Origin: Tranzscheliella williamsii | Taxonomy: Eukaryota > Basidiomycota > Ustilaginomycetes > Ustilaginales > Ustilaginaceae | NCBI GenBank assembly: GCA_023212725.1 | Contig: JALBYF010000087.1 | Coordinates: 1 to 62,959, forward strand | DNA: 62,959 bases | Direction of reading: 5' to 3' | Shown: positions 48,196-57,572 of the stretch, in pieces | Layout of the letters: every line of letters begins with the position of its first letter | Numbering within the stretch: position 1 is the stretch's first letter | Translations under genes and position numbers: made by a program | Notes under the pieces: model-generated | What the model saw: only the letters and a program-made list of their open reading frames with translations | Told to the model about the DNA's origin: nothing | Database searches by the model: none

Positions 48196-49566
48196 TTACA
48201 AGCGGCTCTTGACCTCCAAGCCTTCTGAGCGGAGAACGTGCAGAATGCAATCGGCGATCCAGGTAAAGTCGCTCAGCTCTAGCCAGACTTCGGCACTGAG
48301 TCGTATCCAGATCTGACCGTTGTGGACGTAGAACGGCACGGATGTGTCAAAGGTGGAGCACAATGCGGTCTCCAGTTTGGCGGCGACCAAGGCAAGCTCG
48401 TGTGTCTGGGTATTGGCGGGGAGTTGGATGGGGATGGAGATGTTGGCCATGGCCGCGGTGAGGCGCTGCTCGTTCGGGAGGTCGGGGAAGTCCATGATGC
48501 GCGCGCCGTTGCCCAACCTCCGCGCCACGACCTCGGCGCCTTGTTTGGCGAGGCACGACGTGTAGCCCATGATCGCCTGCTCGCCCCCCATCCACTTGCG
48601 CCACGTGAGCGCAGCAGGCAGAGTGAGAAAGTTGGAGAGATCCTGCGTGCCCGTCCACTCCCACACAGCGACAAAGTTGGAAACCGCCGCCGTCGGGCTC
48701 AGGGCCGGATCCCGCGGATTGGGCAGATTGGGAGAAGCATAATCGTGCGAGGTAGGAATGCCCAAAGCAATGTGTTGATTGCGCTTCGGTACGTAGAGAA
48801 AGGCAACGCCGCGGTGGGCCGACAGCCATTTGTGGCAGTTGCTGATGAAGAAGTCCGGATCCGCCTGGCTGAGATCCAGGGGAATTTGGCCGACAGCGTG
48901 GGCTCCATCGACCAGAGATAGAATCTGGTAAGATCTGAAGAGCTTGCAGAGCTCTTCCCACGGCACCCGTACACCAGGTCGCGAAGAGATAGCGTCCAGG
49001 ATGCCGACGCGGATTCTCAGCCCGTCACGGTGGGCCGCCTCGATTGCGCCTCGTGTTGTGCTCAGGAGGTCTGCATGCTTGACAGGATAAGCGAGCTCTA
49101 CTCTGACCATCTGGAGGTCAAAAGTAGGGTTGGAGTCGATGATGTACTGAGCAGACATGTCGCAGGCGCCGTAGACAGTGTCAAAAACCAGGATGGCATC
49201 CCGCTTCTCCCATGTGCCGTTGAGCCCACGGAGGACTGCGTTGACACCCAAAGTCGTATTGGACACCAGAACCAAGTCATCAGTGGGACACTTGACCAGC
49301 TCAGCGACTTGCTGCCTGGATTCGTCGAGAAGCGGTTTGTACTGTTTGCGCAGGAAGATGTCTGGCCTGAGCTCAGCCTCAGTGAGGAACTCTCGATAGA
49401 CATTCATCACGAAGTTAGGGCAAGCGCCGAAGGAACCGTTGTTGAGAGGCACATAGTCGGCAGCGAATCCGTAGAATGGTTTGAGCGCGTGGCCGAATCC
49501 TGGGAACTTGGTACCTTGCAATGCCTTTTCATGCTGAGAGATCTTGAACTCCAGTGATACAGACAT
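48196..49566 (-). CDS. Class V aminotransferase-fold PLP enzyme (isopenicillin-N-epimerase-like / cysteine desulfhydrase-like)
   Basis: The protein has 456 residues from the ATG complementary to 49564-49566 (MSVSLEFK). The N-terminal YVPLNNGSFGACPNFVM block and the LVSNTTLGVNAVLRG segment form the usual cofactor phosphate cup. Asp and His of SLVDGAHAVGQIPLDL contact the PLP ring. The Schiff-base lysine is Lys246 in SNCHKWLSAHRG. This layout matches the fungal family annotated as isopenicillin-N epimerase-like or L-cysteine desulfhydrase-like; ergothioneine-type lyases are related. The true substrate cannot be read from the sequence. No biosynthetic cluster surrounds it, so a primary sulfur-amino-acid role is more likely than antibiotic synthesis. 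It is convergent with the LSH-type gene. Confidence 0.9.
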   Translation of the reverse strand: MSVSLEFKISQHEKALQGTKFPGFGHALKPFYGFAADYVPLNNGSFGACPNFVMNVYREFLTEAELRPDIFLRKQYKPLLDESRQQVAELVKCPTDDLVLVSNTTLGVNAVLRGLNGTWEKRDAILVFDTVYGACDMSAQYIIDSNPTFDLQMVRVELAYPVKHADLLSTTRGAIEAAHRDGLRIRVGILDAISSRPGVRVPWEELCKLFRSYQILSLVDGAHAVGQIPLDLSQADPDFFISNCHKWLSAHRGVAFLYVPKRNQHIALGIPTSHDYASPNLPNPRDPALSPTAAVSNFVAVWEWTGTQDLSNFLTLPAALTWRKWMGGEQAIMGYTSCLAKQGAEVVARRLGNGARIMDFPDLPNEQRLTAAMANISIPIQLPANTQTHELALVAAKLETALCSTFDTSVPFYVHNGQIWIRLSAEVWLELSDFTWIADCILHVLRSEGLEVKSRL

Positions 49567-50011
49567 GGTGTCAGTTACCACGACGCCCACAACTAGACTG
49601 CACTACGGATCGTGCTGGTGTTGGTGTTGCTGAGGACAACTGCCAGGTGTTGTCTGTGCATGCGGTGTCGGATACCTTCCAGCTCCGAGTCACACACTCT
49701 GTACATGTCAGATTGCAAAGTTCACTCCGATCAATTGACCGATAAGGCCGAGACGCTGACTGCCATCTATCACCACGCCTCATCCCGCAGCAAAAACGCC
49801 AGTAACATTCGTCGTCAAGTTCACACAGTCGCACACATTCTCTCCAAGACATCCTCCCTTCAATATATTCAGCGAGTTATCTGAACTGTGGCCACGTGAA
49901 TACTATGCAGACACTGAGAGTGAATGGAGACGACTGCGCAAATGTTCTTCTTCGCCCGGTCATGCGTTCCCATTGCATGGCGGAAGCGAGGTTCCAGATT
50001 GACGATGCTTT
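49567..50011. promoter_or_regulatory. Upstream region of the PLP enzyme, downstream of ERG26
   Basis: This 445-base spacer contains a palindromic CCACGTGAA (E-box-like CACGTG at about 49893). Neither strand holds a credible gene. Its right edge contains the end of the ERG26-like transcript. Confidence 0.45.
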
Positions 50012-51593
50012 TCATGCCTTTGATGCCACTACGTCTTCCGGATGCTCGCTTTTCCACCACTGGTCCGTCATGCGAGCCAATGCGAACGAATCGGAAGAAT
50101 GGTCAGCTTGTGAGCGGATACCAACCGTCAAGCAGATGGTCACTTACCTCTACACTTCTTCGGATACCCTCATGCAAGCTGACAATAGGAGCATAGCCAA
50201 GCGCTCTGCGCGCCTTCTCAATGTTGTAGTATCGCGGACTGGCTGAATAGGTGACTTTGTATTTTGTGAATTGCGTTTCCCTGCCCATGAGCCACGAAAA
50301 GGTCTCGGCCCATCCAGCGAGGGTAAGGCCTAGATCTTTTGAGATCTTCCATACTTTGCTCTCTGGCATGACATGTCCTACGCCGGCCCAGAGAGCACGT
50401 GGGAAGTCCCAGAATGGGATTGGCTGCCCGTTGGTGATGAAGAAGGCTTCTCCCGCCACGGGGATGGACTCTTCTACGAAAGGATAGTCTGCACCAAGAG
50501 GGTTGCCTGCGCTGGCGATGTCAGGATTCATCATGTGGAAGAATTGGTCGAACTTATTCCGGATAACAGGTCTGATGTTCAGAGCATGTTGCTGTGCCTC
50601 TGAGCTAAGCGTGGAAGGCAACTTGCGAGCATAGTCGACGGATCCGGCTGGAGTGTCGCTCCTGGATTCGCTTGTGGGTACTGCCCGTTCCTTCTCCACT
50701 TCGTCGGCTGCCACTACCTTGGATGACAGCATGATGTCTCCGAGTGCATCTGCGGGATAGCCAGCGTCAAAGAGCTTGTCGGCAGCCAGCAAATGGGCAT
50801 GCACAACGTTGTCAACATACGTCCAGTCGAACAGGTTCTGGTTGTCCCCGATCTGGAACTTGGTCTTGCCCGTACGCAAGACGTTGAAAAAGCCTGGCAG
50901 GGCTTGCCTGTCGCCGATTCCAAAAATGCCCGCAGGACGTAAAGCGACGGTCTTCAGCTTGCCAGACTCGGTGCTATTGGCCGCAAGGACGAGACTCTCT
51001 GCCTTGGCCTGTCGGGTAACAAGCAGAGTCCGGGACACGAGAAGGTAAAGCGGCATAAGTAAGTATAGTACAAGGGTTAAAATGGTATGGCGGACTTGGC
51101 TTACTTTGGTGTCGTTGTAGGCATCCAGTGGCTTCTCAGGGTAGGGAAGACGTTCATCTGCGTTGATGAGGGTGTGACCATCATAAACGACGCCAGCACT
51201 AGATGTGAAGACGAGCTTGTTGACACCGAGCTCGAGCTTGTTAGCAACGTCGATCACAGTCTGCGTGCCGACGACGTTGACCTTGTGATAGACCTCTGGA
51301 CCGAGACCTGCGACGGGGCTGGCGGTGTGATAGATGACGACGCCCTTGCGGTTGCCGGCTTGGATACCAGCCTTGTCTCTAACCTGAATTAGGGCATTCC
51401 GAAGCGAAGACTCAGAGGTGATGTCTCCGGTGTAGTAGTCTACCTTCTCGATCGGTTGTCTGGCGGGATGAAGATCGAAGACAGAGACATGCTTCTCGCC
51501 TCGCTCTCGTAGAGCCAGCACGATTCTAGAACCAAGAAAGCCCGAGCCACCAATGACAAAGTGGGCCTCACCCGAGGCGGAGGAGTTGGACAT
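50012..51593 (-). CDS. ERG26: ERG26-type sterol-4-alpha-carboxylate 3-dehydrogenase, three exons
   Basis: Exons (complement) are 51105-51593, 50148-51008 and 50012-50059, giving 465 residues. The N-terminal Rossmann motif is GGSGFLGSRIV, followed by VSVFDLHP and YTGDITSE. The active-site Tyr-x-x-x-Lys is YNDTK, restored at the first splice junction as YNDTK|AKAESLVLAAN. Both introns hide in simple reading: intron 1 (51009-51104, 96 bases) is in frame, and intron 2 (50060-50147) has donor GTAAGT and branch GCTGACC. Exon 3 encodes WWKSEHPEDVVASKA, the usual Trp-containing end after GIRRSVE. The enzyme oxidises and decarboxylates C4-carboxysterols with NAD+ in ergosterol synthesis at the ER. A related 3-beta-HSD-type function is the alternative. 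The start ATG is complementary to 51591-51593. The gene is divergent from HEM4. Confidence 0.9.
50060..50147 (-). other. ERG26-like intron 2
   Basis: The donor is GTAGAG|GTAAGT, the branch-like site is AAGCTGACC and the acceptor is ACGGACCAG|TGG. It joins GIRRSVE to WWKSEHPED; an unspliced message would end after 15 unrelated residues. Confidence 0.85.
51009..51104 (-). other. ERG26-like intron 1 (in frame, 96 bases)
   Basis: The donor is CCAAA|GTAAGC and the acceptor is CCCGACAG|GCC. Without splicing, 32 hydrophobic residues would separate the catalytic YNDTK from the conserved helix that follows it. Confidence 0.88.
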
Positions 51594-51907
51594 AGTGGCA
51601 AGGCGATGCTGGCGGGCGATGTCTGCTTGCCAAAAGGTAGAGACGGGCAATGGCAATTACAACAATCACAATGTGGGGAGGAGAAGTAACGTCGGAAAAG
51701 CAACACGCGCGCATAGAGAGTCCCACTTATGACTGACCTTCGCCATTCACTTGTGATTGGCGCGAGCGTGCGCATACAAAAGAGAAGGTGTCTTGTTAGA
51801 TTGAGTGTATATTTGTGTTTCGCGCATGGACCAGGCACACCTTCACGATTATTGCCACTCGCCTCGACTGTTGACCATCGGCCAAGTTTGCTGTAAATTC
51901 ACGTCAC
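51594..51907. promoter_or_regulatory. Divergent promoter region ERG26-like / HEM4
   Basis: These 314 bases drive both genes. An inverted CCAAT box (GATTGGCGCG, at about 51755-51764) lies 150 bases before the HEM4 start. Short ACAATCACAATG elements occur at about 51661-51672. Confidence 0.5.
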
Positions 51908-54082
51908 ATGGCAGCTCGCCTTTCCCGCTCCGCCGCAATCCTAACACCTGTGCCTTTGGAGCCATGCTCCGCTCCCTGGACTTTCCGTCCCGCTATCGTC
52001 ATCGTCGTCTCCGCTATCATCCTGTACTGGTTTGCCTTGCTGTTTTGTCCTTCTCGTCACGTTTTCTCCTCACATACGCTCCTCGATCGAGGGTTCAGGA
52101 GGCTCTCCTTTGGTTCTGTTCCAACCTATAGCAGCCGTCCCAGCATGTCACTGACCGGAGACATCGAGGAAAACCCTCCAGTTGTTTCCATACTGCTCCT
52201 GCGTTCTTCCATATCCGTGGCAAAGGGCACCGACCCTTACCATGACGCCTTTGGATCTTTCTGCCTCCCTTCCTTTGCATCTTCCGCCTTAGAATCGGGC
52301 GCTTCGACACCGCTACCATCGCTCACTCCAGCTCAGAGGAGTTCCCTCTCCTCCGCCACAGATCAGTCCGCTCTGGATTTGATCAAAACTGCACTCACTC
52401 AGCAAGCGGTCTCATCCAACATGTCCGCCGCCGGTTCAGCACATGCTTCTGCCACTGGCAGGAGGAAAGGCAAATTCATCCAGGATCAGACGAGGCTTAT
52501 GACACATCATCTCTCCTATCCCACCACTGATACAGGTGAGGAAGTGGAGATCGAATATTGCGTCACCTCATTCCCCATCCTTTCTCACAAGCTTCTCAAC
52601 CAAGATGCACTGGTCGATAGGCTCATCTCGGGCTGTCCAAACAGTACGGGGCCTCCCACGCCCTATCGTGGTGTCATTGTAACTAGCCAAAGAGCCGTTG
52701 AGGCCTACATTGAAGCCGGTAGCAAAGCTCACGCCCTTCTCAAGGCCAATGGCAGGTCATCCTCGAATTCACCTACCTTGTGGAACCGCGTGCCTTTCTT
52801 CGCTGTAGGTCCTGCTACCTCCACTGCTCTCCGATCCGTACCTTTGGCTCCTTGGCTTCGTCCACGTCTTGTAATGGGTGGCGATGCTACCGGTACCGGA
52901 GAGGCATTAGCTCGCTTCGTTATTCGTCACTTCTCCAATTCTTCCCAGGTCGACATTTCACAGTCCACGACGTCCAACCAGATTGACGCCCCCGGTCCTG
53001 TTACACATGCGAACGGGCAGCAGGTTCAACAACAGCAGCAATATCCGCTTCTCTACCTGGTTGGAGACAAAAACGCTTCGACCATCCCAGATCTGCTATC
53101 GCAAGCGGAAACCGTTGAACCCATCCCACTAGAAGAGCTCCAGGTGTACGAGACTGCACCGGATCCACATTTTTCGGAAGGGTGTGAGACACTTGCCAAA
53201 ACGCTTCCGACCGTCATATCCCGTCCGCCAAGTCGAAGACCGAGCTACGGCAGCACTTACTCTCGTCCCGGCAGTCGTCGTCCAAGCGGTGGAACTCACA
53301 CCCCAGTCGACCGCTCTAACCTGTCTTCTGGGTCAGGTGCTCGAACTCCGAGCTCGGACGAAATGCATCACCGTGCCAGCAAGGACGTTCCGAAGGGAAT
53401 CAACCACTCATTTGTCCCTTCCGTAGGAACGCCCTTGGGTGTGAGTACAATGACTCCGACCGAGTCAGTAACTGAGCGACCTCTCCCACCGCCTGCTACA
53501 TCTACCAACATAACACATCCAGTACCTGCCATGCCCTCAGCAATTGATTCATCACCGCCCCTCATGGCTTCACCCGCCGCTATCGCTACCGAATCGATCA
53601 ACCCCATTGAAGAGGAATCAGTGCTGAAATTGTTGCGAAATAAAGTCAAACCCATGAACAGCGACGCCTCACATATTAGCAAACGCCTGATTGCAAGGCC
53701 TGACTGGATCGTCTTCTTCTCTCCCAGTGGGCTCAAGTACGCCCTTGAGGAATTTCGTCGCCGCAGATGGATGCCTCCAGAGTCAGTAACCCAATCTCTT
53801 GGCCCGTCACAACTCACGGCACTGTCCTACAACGTCGATACCGAAAAGCCTCCTCCGGGTCACTCCGCCAAAAACTCTTCTGCCCCTAAGACCACTGTCG
53901 CCGACGTCACGCGCAACACCTCACGCAAGTATCCGAGGATTGCTGTATTGGGCAACACCACTAAGGACTGGATGATCGACAACCTTGGTATCGTGCCTGA
54001 TGCGGTCGCCCAACGGCCGGGGCCAAAGGAGCTCAAGGACGCCATTGAAGCCGTCGAACTCCGACAGCGGTCACGGAGCTGA
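51908..54082 (+). CDS. HEM4: Uroporphyrinogen-III synthase with long inserts
   Basis: The frame encodes 724 residues from the ATG at 51908. The HEM4 fold is recognisable in pieces: SILLLRSS (about 92-100), EIEYCVTSFPILS, YRGVIVTSQRAVEAYIEAG, VPFFAVGPATSTALR, YLVGDKNASTIPDLL, LQVYETAP, DWIVFFSPSGLKYALEEF and the C-terminal RIAVLGNTTKDWMI. The enzyme closes hydroxymethylbilane to uroporphyrinogen III in haem synthesis, in the cytosol. Typical enzymes have about 250-280 residues; this one carries a Ser/Pro-rich insert of about 160 residues between the two lobes plus smaller ones. The first 79 residues contain a hydrophobic stretch (IVIVVSAIILYWFALLF). They may be CT-rich leader rather than protein, and the ATG at 52145 (MSLTGDIEENPP) is a good alternative start. 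Confidence 0.88.
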   Translation: MAARLSRSAAILTPVPLEPCSAPWTFRPAIVIVVSAIILYWFALLFCPSRHVFSSHTLLDRGFRRLSFGSVPTYSSRPSMSLTGDIEENPPVVSILLLRSSISVAKGTDPYHDAFGSFCLPSFASSALESGASTPLPSLTPAQRSSLSSATDQSALDLIKTALTQQAVSSNMSAAGSAHASATGRRKGKFIQDQTRLMTHHLSYPTTDTGEEVEIEYCVTSFPILSHKLLNQDALVDRLISGCPNSTGPPTPYRGVIVTSQRAVEAYIEAGSKAHALLKANGRSSSNSPTLWNRVPFFAVGPATSTALRSVPLAPWLRPRLVMGGDATGTGEALARFVIRHFSNSSQVDISQSTTSNQIDAPGPVTHANGQQVQQQQQYPLLYLVGDKNASTIPDLLSQAETVEPIPLEELQVYETAPDPHFSEGCETLAKTLPTVISRPPSRRPSYGSTYSRPGSRRPSGGTHTPVDRSNLSSGSGARTPSSDEMHHRASKDVPKGINHSFVPSVGTPLGVSTMTPTESVTERPLPPPATSTNITHPVPAMPSAIDSSPPLMASPAAIATESINPIEEESVLKLLRNKVKPMNSDASHISKRLIARPDWIVFFSPSGLKYALEEFRRRRWMPPESVTQSLGPSQLTALSYNVDTEKPPPGHSAKNSSAPKTTVADVTRNTSRKYPRIAVLGNTTKDWMIDNLGIVPDAVAQRPGPKELKDAIEAVELRQRSRS

Positions 54083-55230
54083 AGTCTGTGACTGATACAA
54101 CCTCAATTGCATATATACTGGCTGTATTTTGAGTACGGCAACGCAACAACGATGGCAATCATTGCAATCATGATCACGCTGGCTCGAGTCCTTGTCGGGA
54201 AACGAACGTGTTGTATTTCACCCAGCAATCTTATACCCTCACGCCTTTCGCAGTCACTACGCATGACTATGACTGCTCGACCCACATAACTCCAGCCTAA
54301 TGACTGCGCCATTCTGATGTTGTTTAACCTTGTCGTGAACTATGTACGCCAATCCGTCCCGGCGTATGTACGGTAGAGCAGCAGGTGGCTTAGTACTTAC
54401 AAACATGCAAGTAGACTCATAGACTATAACACTCATAGGAGAGGCGGTGGGGTCCGGGGAAACTCCCTGTAGAACTGCCTAGGAGTCATAAGTCCTGGGG
54501 GAAGAAATTCACCCTACGTGGACAAGCGCATGCTTATGACTTCTGCTTTGTTTACCTAAACAAATTCATGGGTCTATATGACTGAAAAATAAGTTGCTGC
54601 AGCGCTTCTGAGTAAAATATTATCATTACAGATCATCCAAGATCAAACGGATAAATTGCATGCATGAGTTCATACATAGCAGGGGGTATGGGGTCCGGGG
54701 AAAATTCTCTTCTAGGTATTTCCCTCAGATTCAGAGGGAAAGACTCCCCATCTGAACCCTTAGCGTGGCCCAAGGGAAATTCCCGCAAGGATTAAAAAGA
54801 CATGTTACGGTCATACGCATCAATGGGGAGGCTTACCACACCAACCTCAACGGAGCGACTGTGTATGACTCTTAGCGATGTCTGCTGTGAACATTCCTAC
54901 AAGGACTTATGACTGAAGTCATTTACATAGCACATGCTAAGTCTGAGGTAAAGAATTCCCCGCAGAAGCCAGGGCGGGAAAAAGGAAAAATAACCGTAAG
55001 AGCCGCAGCAGAAACGAAATCCTTTTCGTAAAAGGCCCTAGAGTCATGAGCGAACTTCGCACGTAAACATGCACAGTCACAGGTATTAAAAAAATAAAAA
55101 ATAAAAAATTGCGGTGCTACTTCAAAAGAAAAGGCTCGGCTAGATAGAGCCTTTCCGGTGTCGCAACGAGCAGAGCGTGGTGTTGCAACGAACAAAGCGT
55201 GCCATAATGGTCTGTGATATGGAATGGTTG
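54083..55230. other. Gene-poor, AT-richer stretch with short dispersed repeats
   Basis: Coding character ends at HEM4. Two related segments share GGGGTCCGGGGAAA followed by CTAGG/CTTCTAGG-type sequence (about 54447-54495 and 54690-54725). An A-rich run lies at 55086-55110. A small tandem duplication (GCAACGAGCAGAGCGTG / GCAACGAACAAAGCGTG) is at 55163-55201. No gene is seen. Confidence 0.6.
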
Positions 55231-55761
55231 TCAGAAGCCGGCTGCGTAGCATCGGAAGCGCCTCATGGCGCATTGCTGGTAGTGGAACCGTAGTAGATCT
55301 GGGTGCCGAAGATCATTGACAGTGTGGTATCTGAAACGATTGCGTCCGAGGATCCTGCCATGTGCAAGATGTGCATCGGAATGACGTACATATGAATGCA
55401 CTATGTACGACTCGCCATCAGGGTGGAGCGCCCATTCACCCTGTTTAAAGGCATGGTGGATGTCCGGACGTAGGAGCAACCCGAATGCGGTCTGGAAAAG
55501 GAACCGAACTCTGCGATTGAGAACTTCCTCATAATATCCGGGGCGGCTTTGTGGGAGGATGTGCGCTCCCACGTACAGTGCCTCGGCGATCAAGCATTGG
55601 AAGTCGCGCGCAATCACGTCCGTCCTGAATGATGCTTGGTTCACCGTCGATCGGGACGAGTTGCTCATCGTTCCTGATGCTGAACCGTCGTTTGGAGCGC
55701 GGTGGGCATAATGGAATCGGGGACCCTTTCCGCGGGGTACAAGGCTCCGGGAGCTTGTCAT
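55231..55761 (-). pseudogene. HNH-nuclease-domain relic
   Basis: The readable part has about 176 residues. It resembles the fungal HNH nuclease family found in many basidiomycetes: VIARDFQCLIAEALYVGAHILPQSRPGYYEE, then FGLLLRPDIHHAFKQGEWAL and SYIVHSYV. The central His of AHI and the His pair in DIHHAF are present. The usual Asn before GLLLR is replaced by Phe or shifted, and the first Cys-x-x-Thr/Cys motif is incomplete. No good start codon or N-terminal domain precedes it, and neighbouring frames on the same strand hold likely lost pieces. I therefore call it a degraded copy. A short intact gene starting at the ATG complementary to 55759-55761 is possible. Such families are often subtelomeric or linked to mobile DNA. 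Confidence 0.55.
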
Positions 55762-56299
55762 CCCGGACAAAAATGGCTGTACCTGGGGCAACCTCGGCTT
55801 CCAGATTGATTTCCGCACCGGCACTGTCCCTCAACGAGCCAGGCTGCTCGAAGCACCAGTGAACCTGCTCAAGAACGAACTGCTAGTTGTTCACATGGCC
55901 TTGCTGAAGGAAATCGATCGGTAATGTTACAAGATGTTGTCCAGTTTCGTCGGAAACATTGAGAAGAGAGCTTTCCGGGTAGGCTGCTAAACATTCCAGG
56001 TACTGGGTCATCATCTTCAGCCTGGCGATGAAAGTCTGTGACAACAGGAGGCTGGCGATATGGTGGAGAAAGTGAGTGGTTTGATGAGGACTCCGTAAGA
56101 TGGGACTCGATGAAAGCACTGCCCTTCAGGGTCCACCGTTCTTCCTGCTCTGAACAGGGGTCACTGGTGGGAGCAGGAATACCATAGTAGTATGGTATTC
56201 TTGCTCTATGTGCGAGAGATCACTGTGTGCTAGATCCCAGTCACTGGCTTCGAAATGGCGTCGTGTCGCGCGAAGAGGCAGGTCAACTCTCAACGTGTT
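55762..56299. other. Spacer between the HNH relic and the MCM5 relic
   Basis: Short minus-strand open frames here (for example 55883-56119) could be remains of the HNH gene's N-terminal part, but I see no motif that proves it. Otherwise nothing is recognised. Confidence 0.4.
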
Positions 56300-57572
56300 A
56301 AAAGGGACCGTCTGCATGCGAACGTGCTGGCGAAACAGTACATCCTCGAGGTGCAGCTCGAACATGTCCCTTTGTGGTCCAACAACCTCGCGCAGGCGTT
56401 GCGAGACACGCCGTCCGATATCCTGCCGCTCTTCGAGTCGGCGGTCAAGCGCGCGGCGCGCGCGATCCTCTTCCCTGTCGCCACCCCGCACCAGCAGAGG
56501 CCCGAGGCGCCCGACTGCCAGGTCACCTTGCGCAGCTATGCCAACCTGAAGCCGATGCGTGGCCTCCACGCCGATAGCATCTCCCACATTGTGCGCGTGC
56601 CAGGCATCGTGATCAGCACGACCACCGTTTCCTCCCGTGCCACCCTTCCCCAGATCATGTGCAGGGACTGCCGCGGTACTGCAACTCGGGCAAGGTGGAT
56701 CTGGGCACACTACCCTGCTCGACCGATCGGTACATCATCCTGCACGGCAAGTGCCGGTTCGTGGACAATCAGAGGGTCAAGCTGCAGGAGGCGCCCGACA
56801 TGGTGCCCGTCGGTGAGATGCCGCGCCACATGCTCATGTACGAGTCGATGGAGCAGCAGATCATCTCGATCGCCAAGACGGGCATCACCACCATCCTCAA
56901 CACGCGTACCTTGGTGCTGGCAACGGCGAACCTGATCTTTTGGCGTTACGACCACATGAAGTCGCCGGGCGAGAACATCGACTTCCAGACGTTGCTCCTG
57001 TCGCGATTCGTTATGACCTTCATCGTGCCCGATGAGCACAACGAGCAGCGCGACCGCACCATGGAGCAGCACGTGATGAACATCCACCTGAACCGGACCA
57101 ACAAGACGACGGCGCTGGGCGAGTTTGACTGTCAAGCAGATGAAGCGCTACATCTCGTTTTGCAAGGCGCGCTCTGTCCCCTGTCGTCGCACTTTGTCGC
57201 GCTGCGCAAGCAAGTCGCTAGGTGGAGCGCGACGACGACGAGCGGTTCTCGATCCCGATCACCGTGCGACAGCTGGAGGCGATCGTGCGCATCTCAGAGT
57301 CGCCTCCCAAAATGACGCTCCAGCCGACGGTGCGCAAGGAGCACCTGGACGAGGCGATGCGTCTCTTCCGCGCCTCCACCATGGACGCCGTCCAGGCCGG
57401 CAACGTCGAGGGCATGACCCGCGGCGAGCTCGCCGACGAGTGCAACAAGCTCGAACGCGAACTCCGGCTACACCAAACACGGCTTCGAGCGCACGCTCTT
57501 CATTCTCGGGAGAACGAGACGTCATCTGCTCTGTCCAACCAGCGCAAGGCGCTCACCCGTACCGGCGTCTAG
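56300..57572 (+). pseudogene. MCM5 pseudogene: 5' truncated, internally deleted, frameshifted
   Basis: Pieces of the replicative helicase subunit Mcm5 appear in order but in three different frames. First comes ANVLAKQYILEVQLEHVPLW and ILPLFESAVKRAARAILFP (frame of 56255). Then comes [39 protein letters not shown] and [12 protein letters not shown] (frame of 56659). [13 protein letters not shown] follows near 57130, and [19 protein letters not shown] to the terminal NQRKALTRTGV is in the frame of 57222. Between PRHMLM and ESMEQQ about 220-240 residues are missing, including Walker A, Walker B and the zinc-to-AAA linker. At least three further frameshifts occur. The N-terminus (about the first 70 residues of Mcm5) is absent. 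The copy cannot encode a working protein. The functional MCM5 must lie elsewhere. Confidence 0.88.

Noticed and set aside
48196..49566. Reading the PLP enzyme as a true isopenicillin-N epimerase of a beta-lactam cluster
   Set aside because: No ACV synthetase, isopenicillin synthase or other secondary-metabolism gene lies nearby. The fold alone does not define the substrate.
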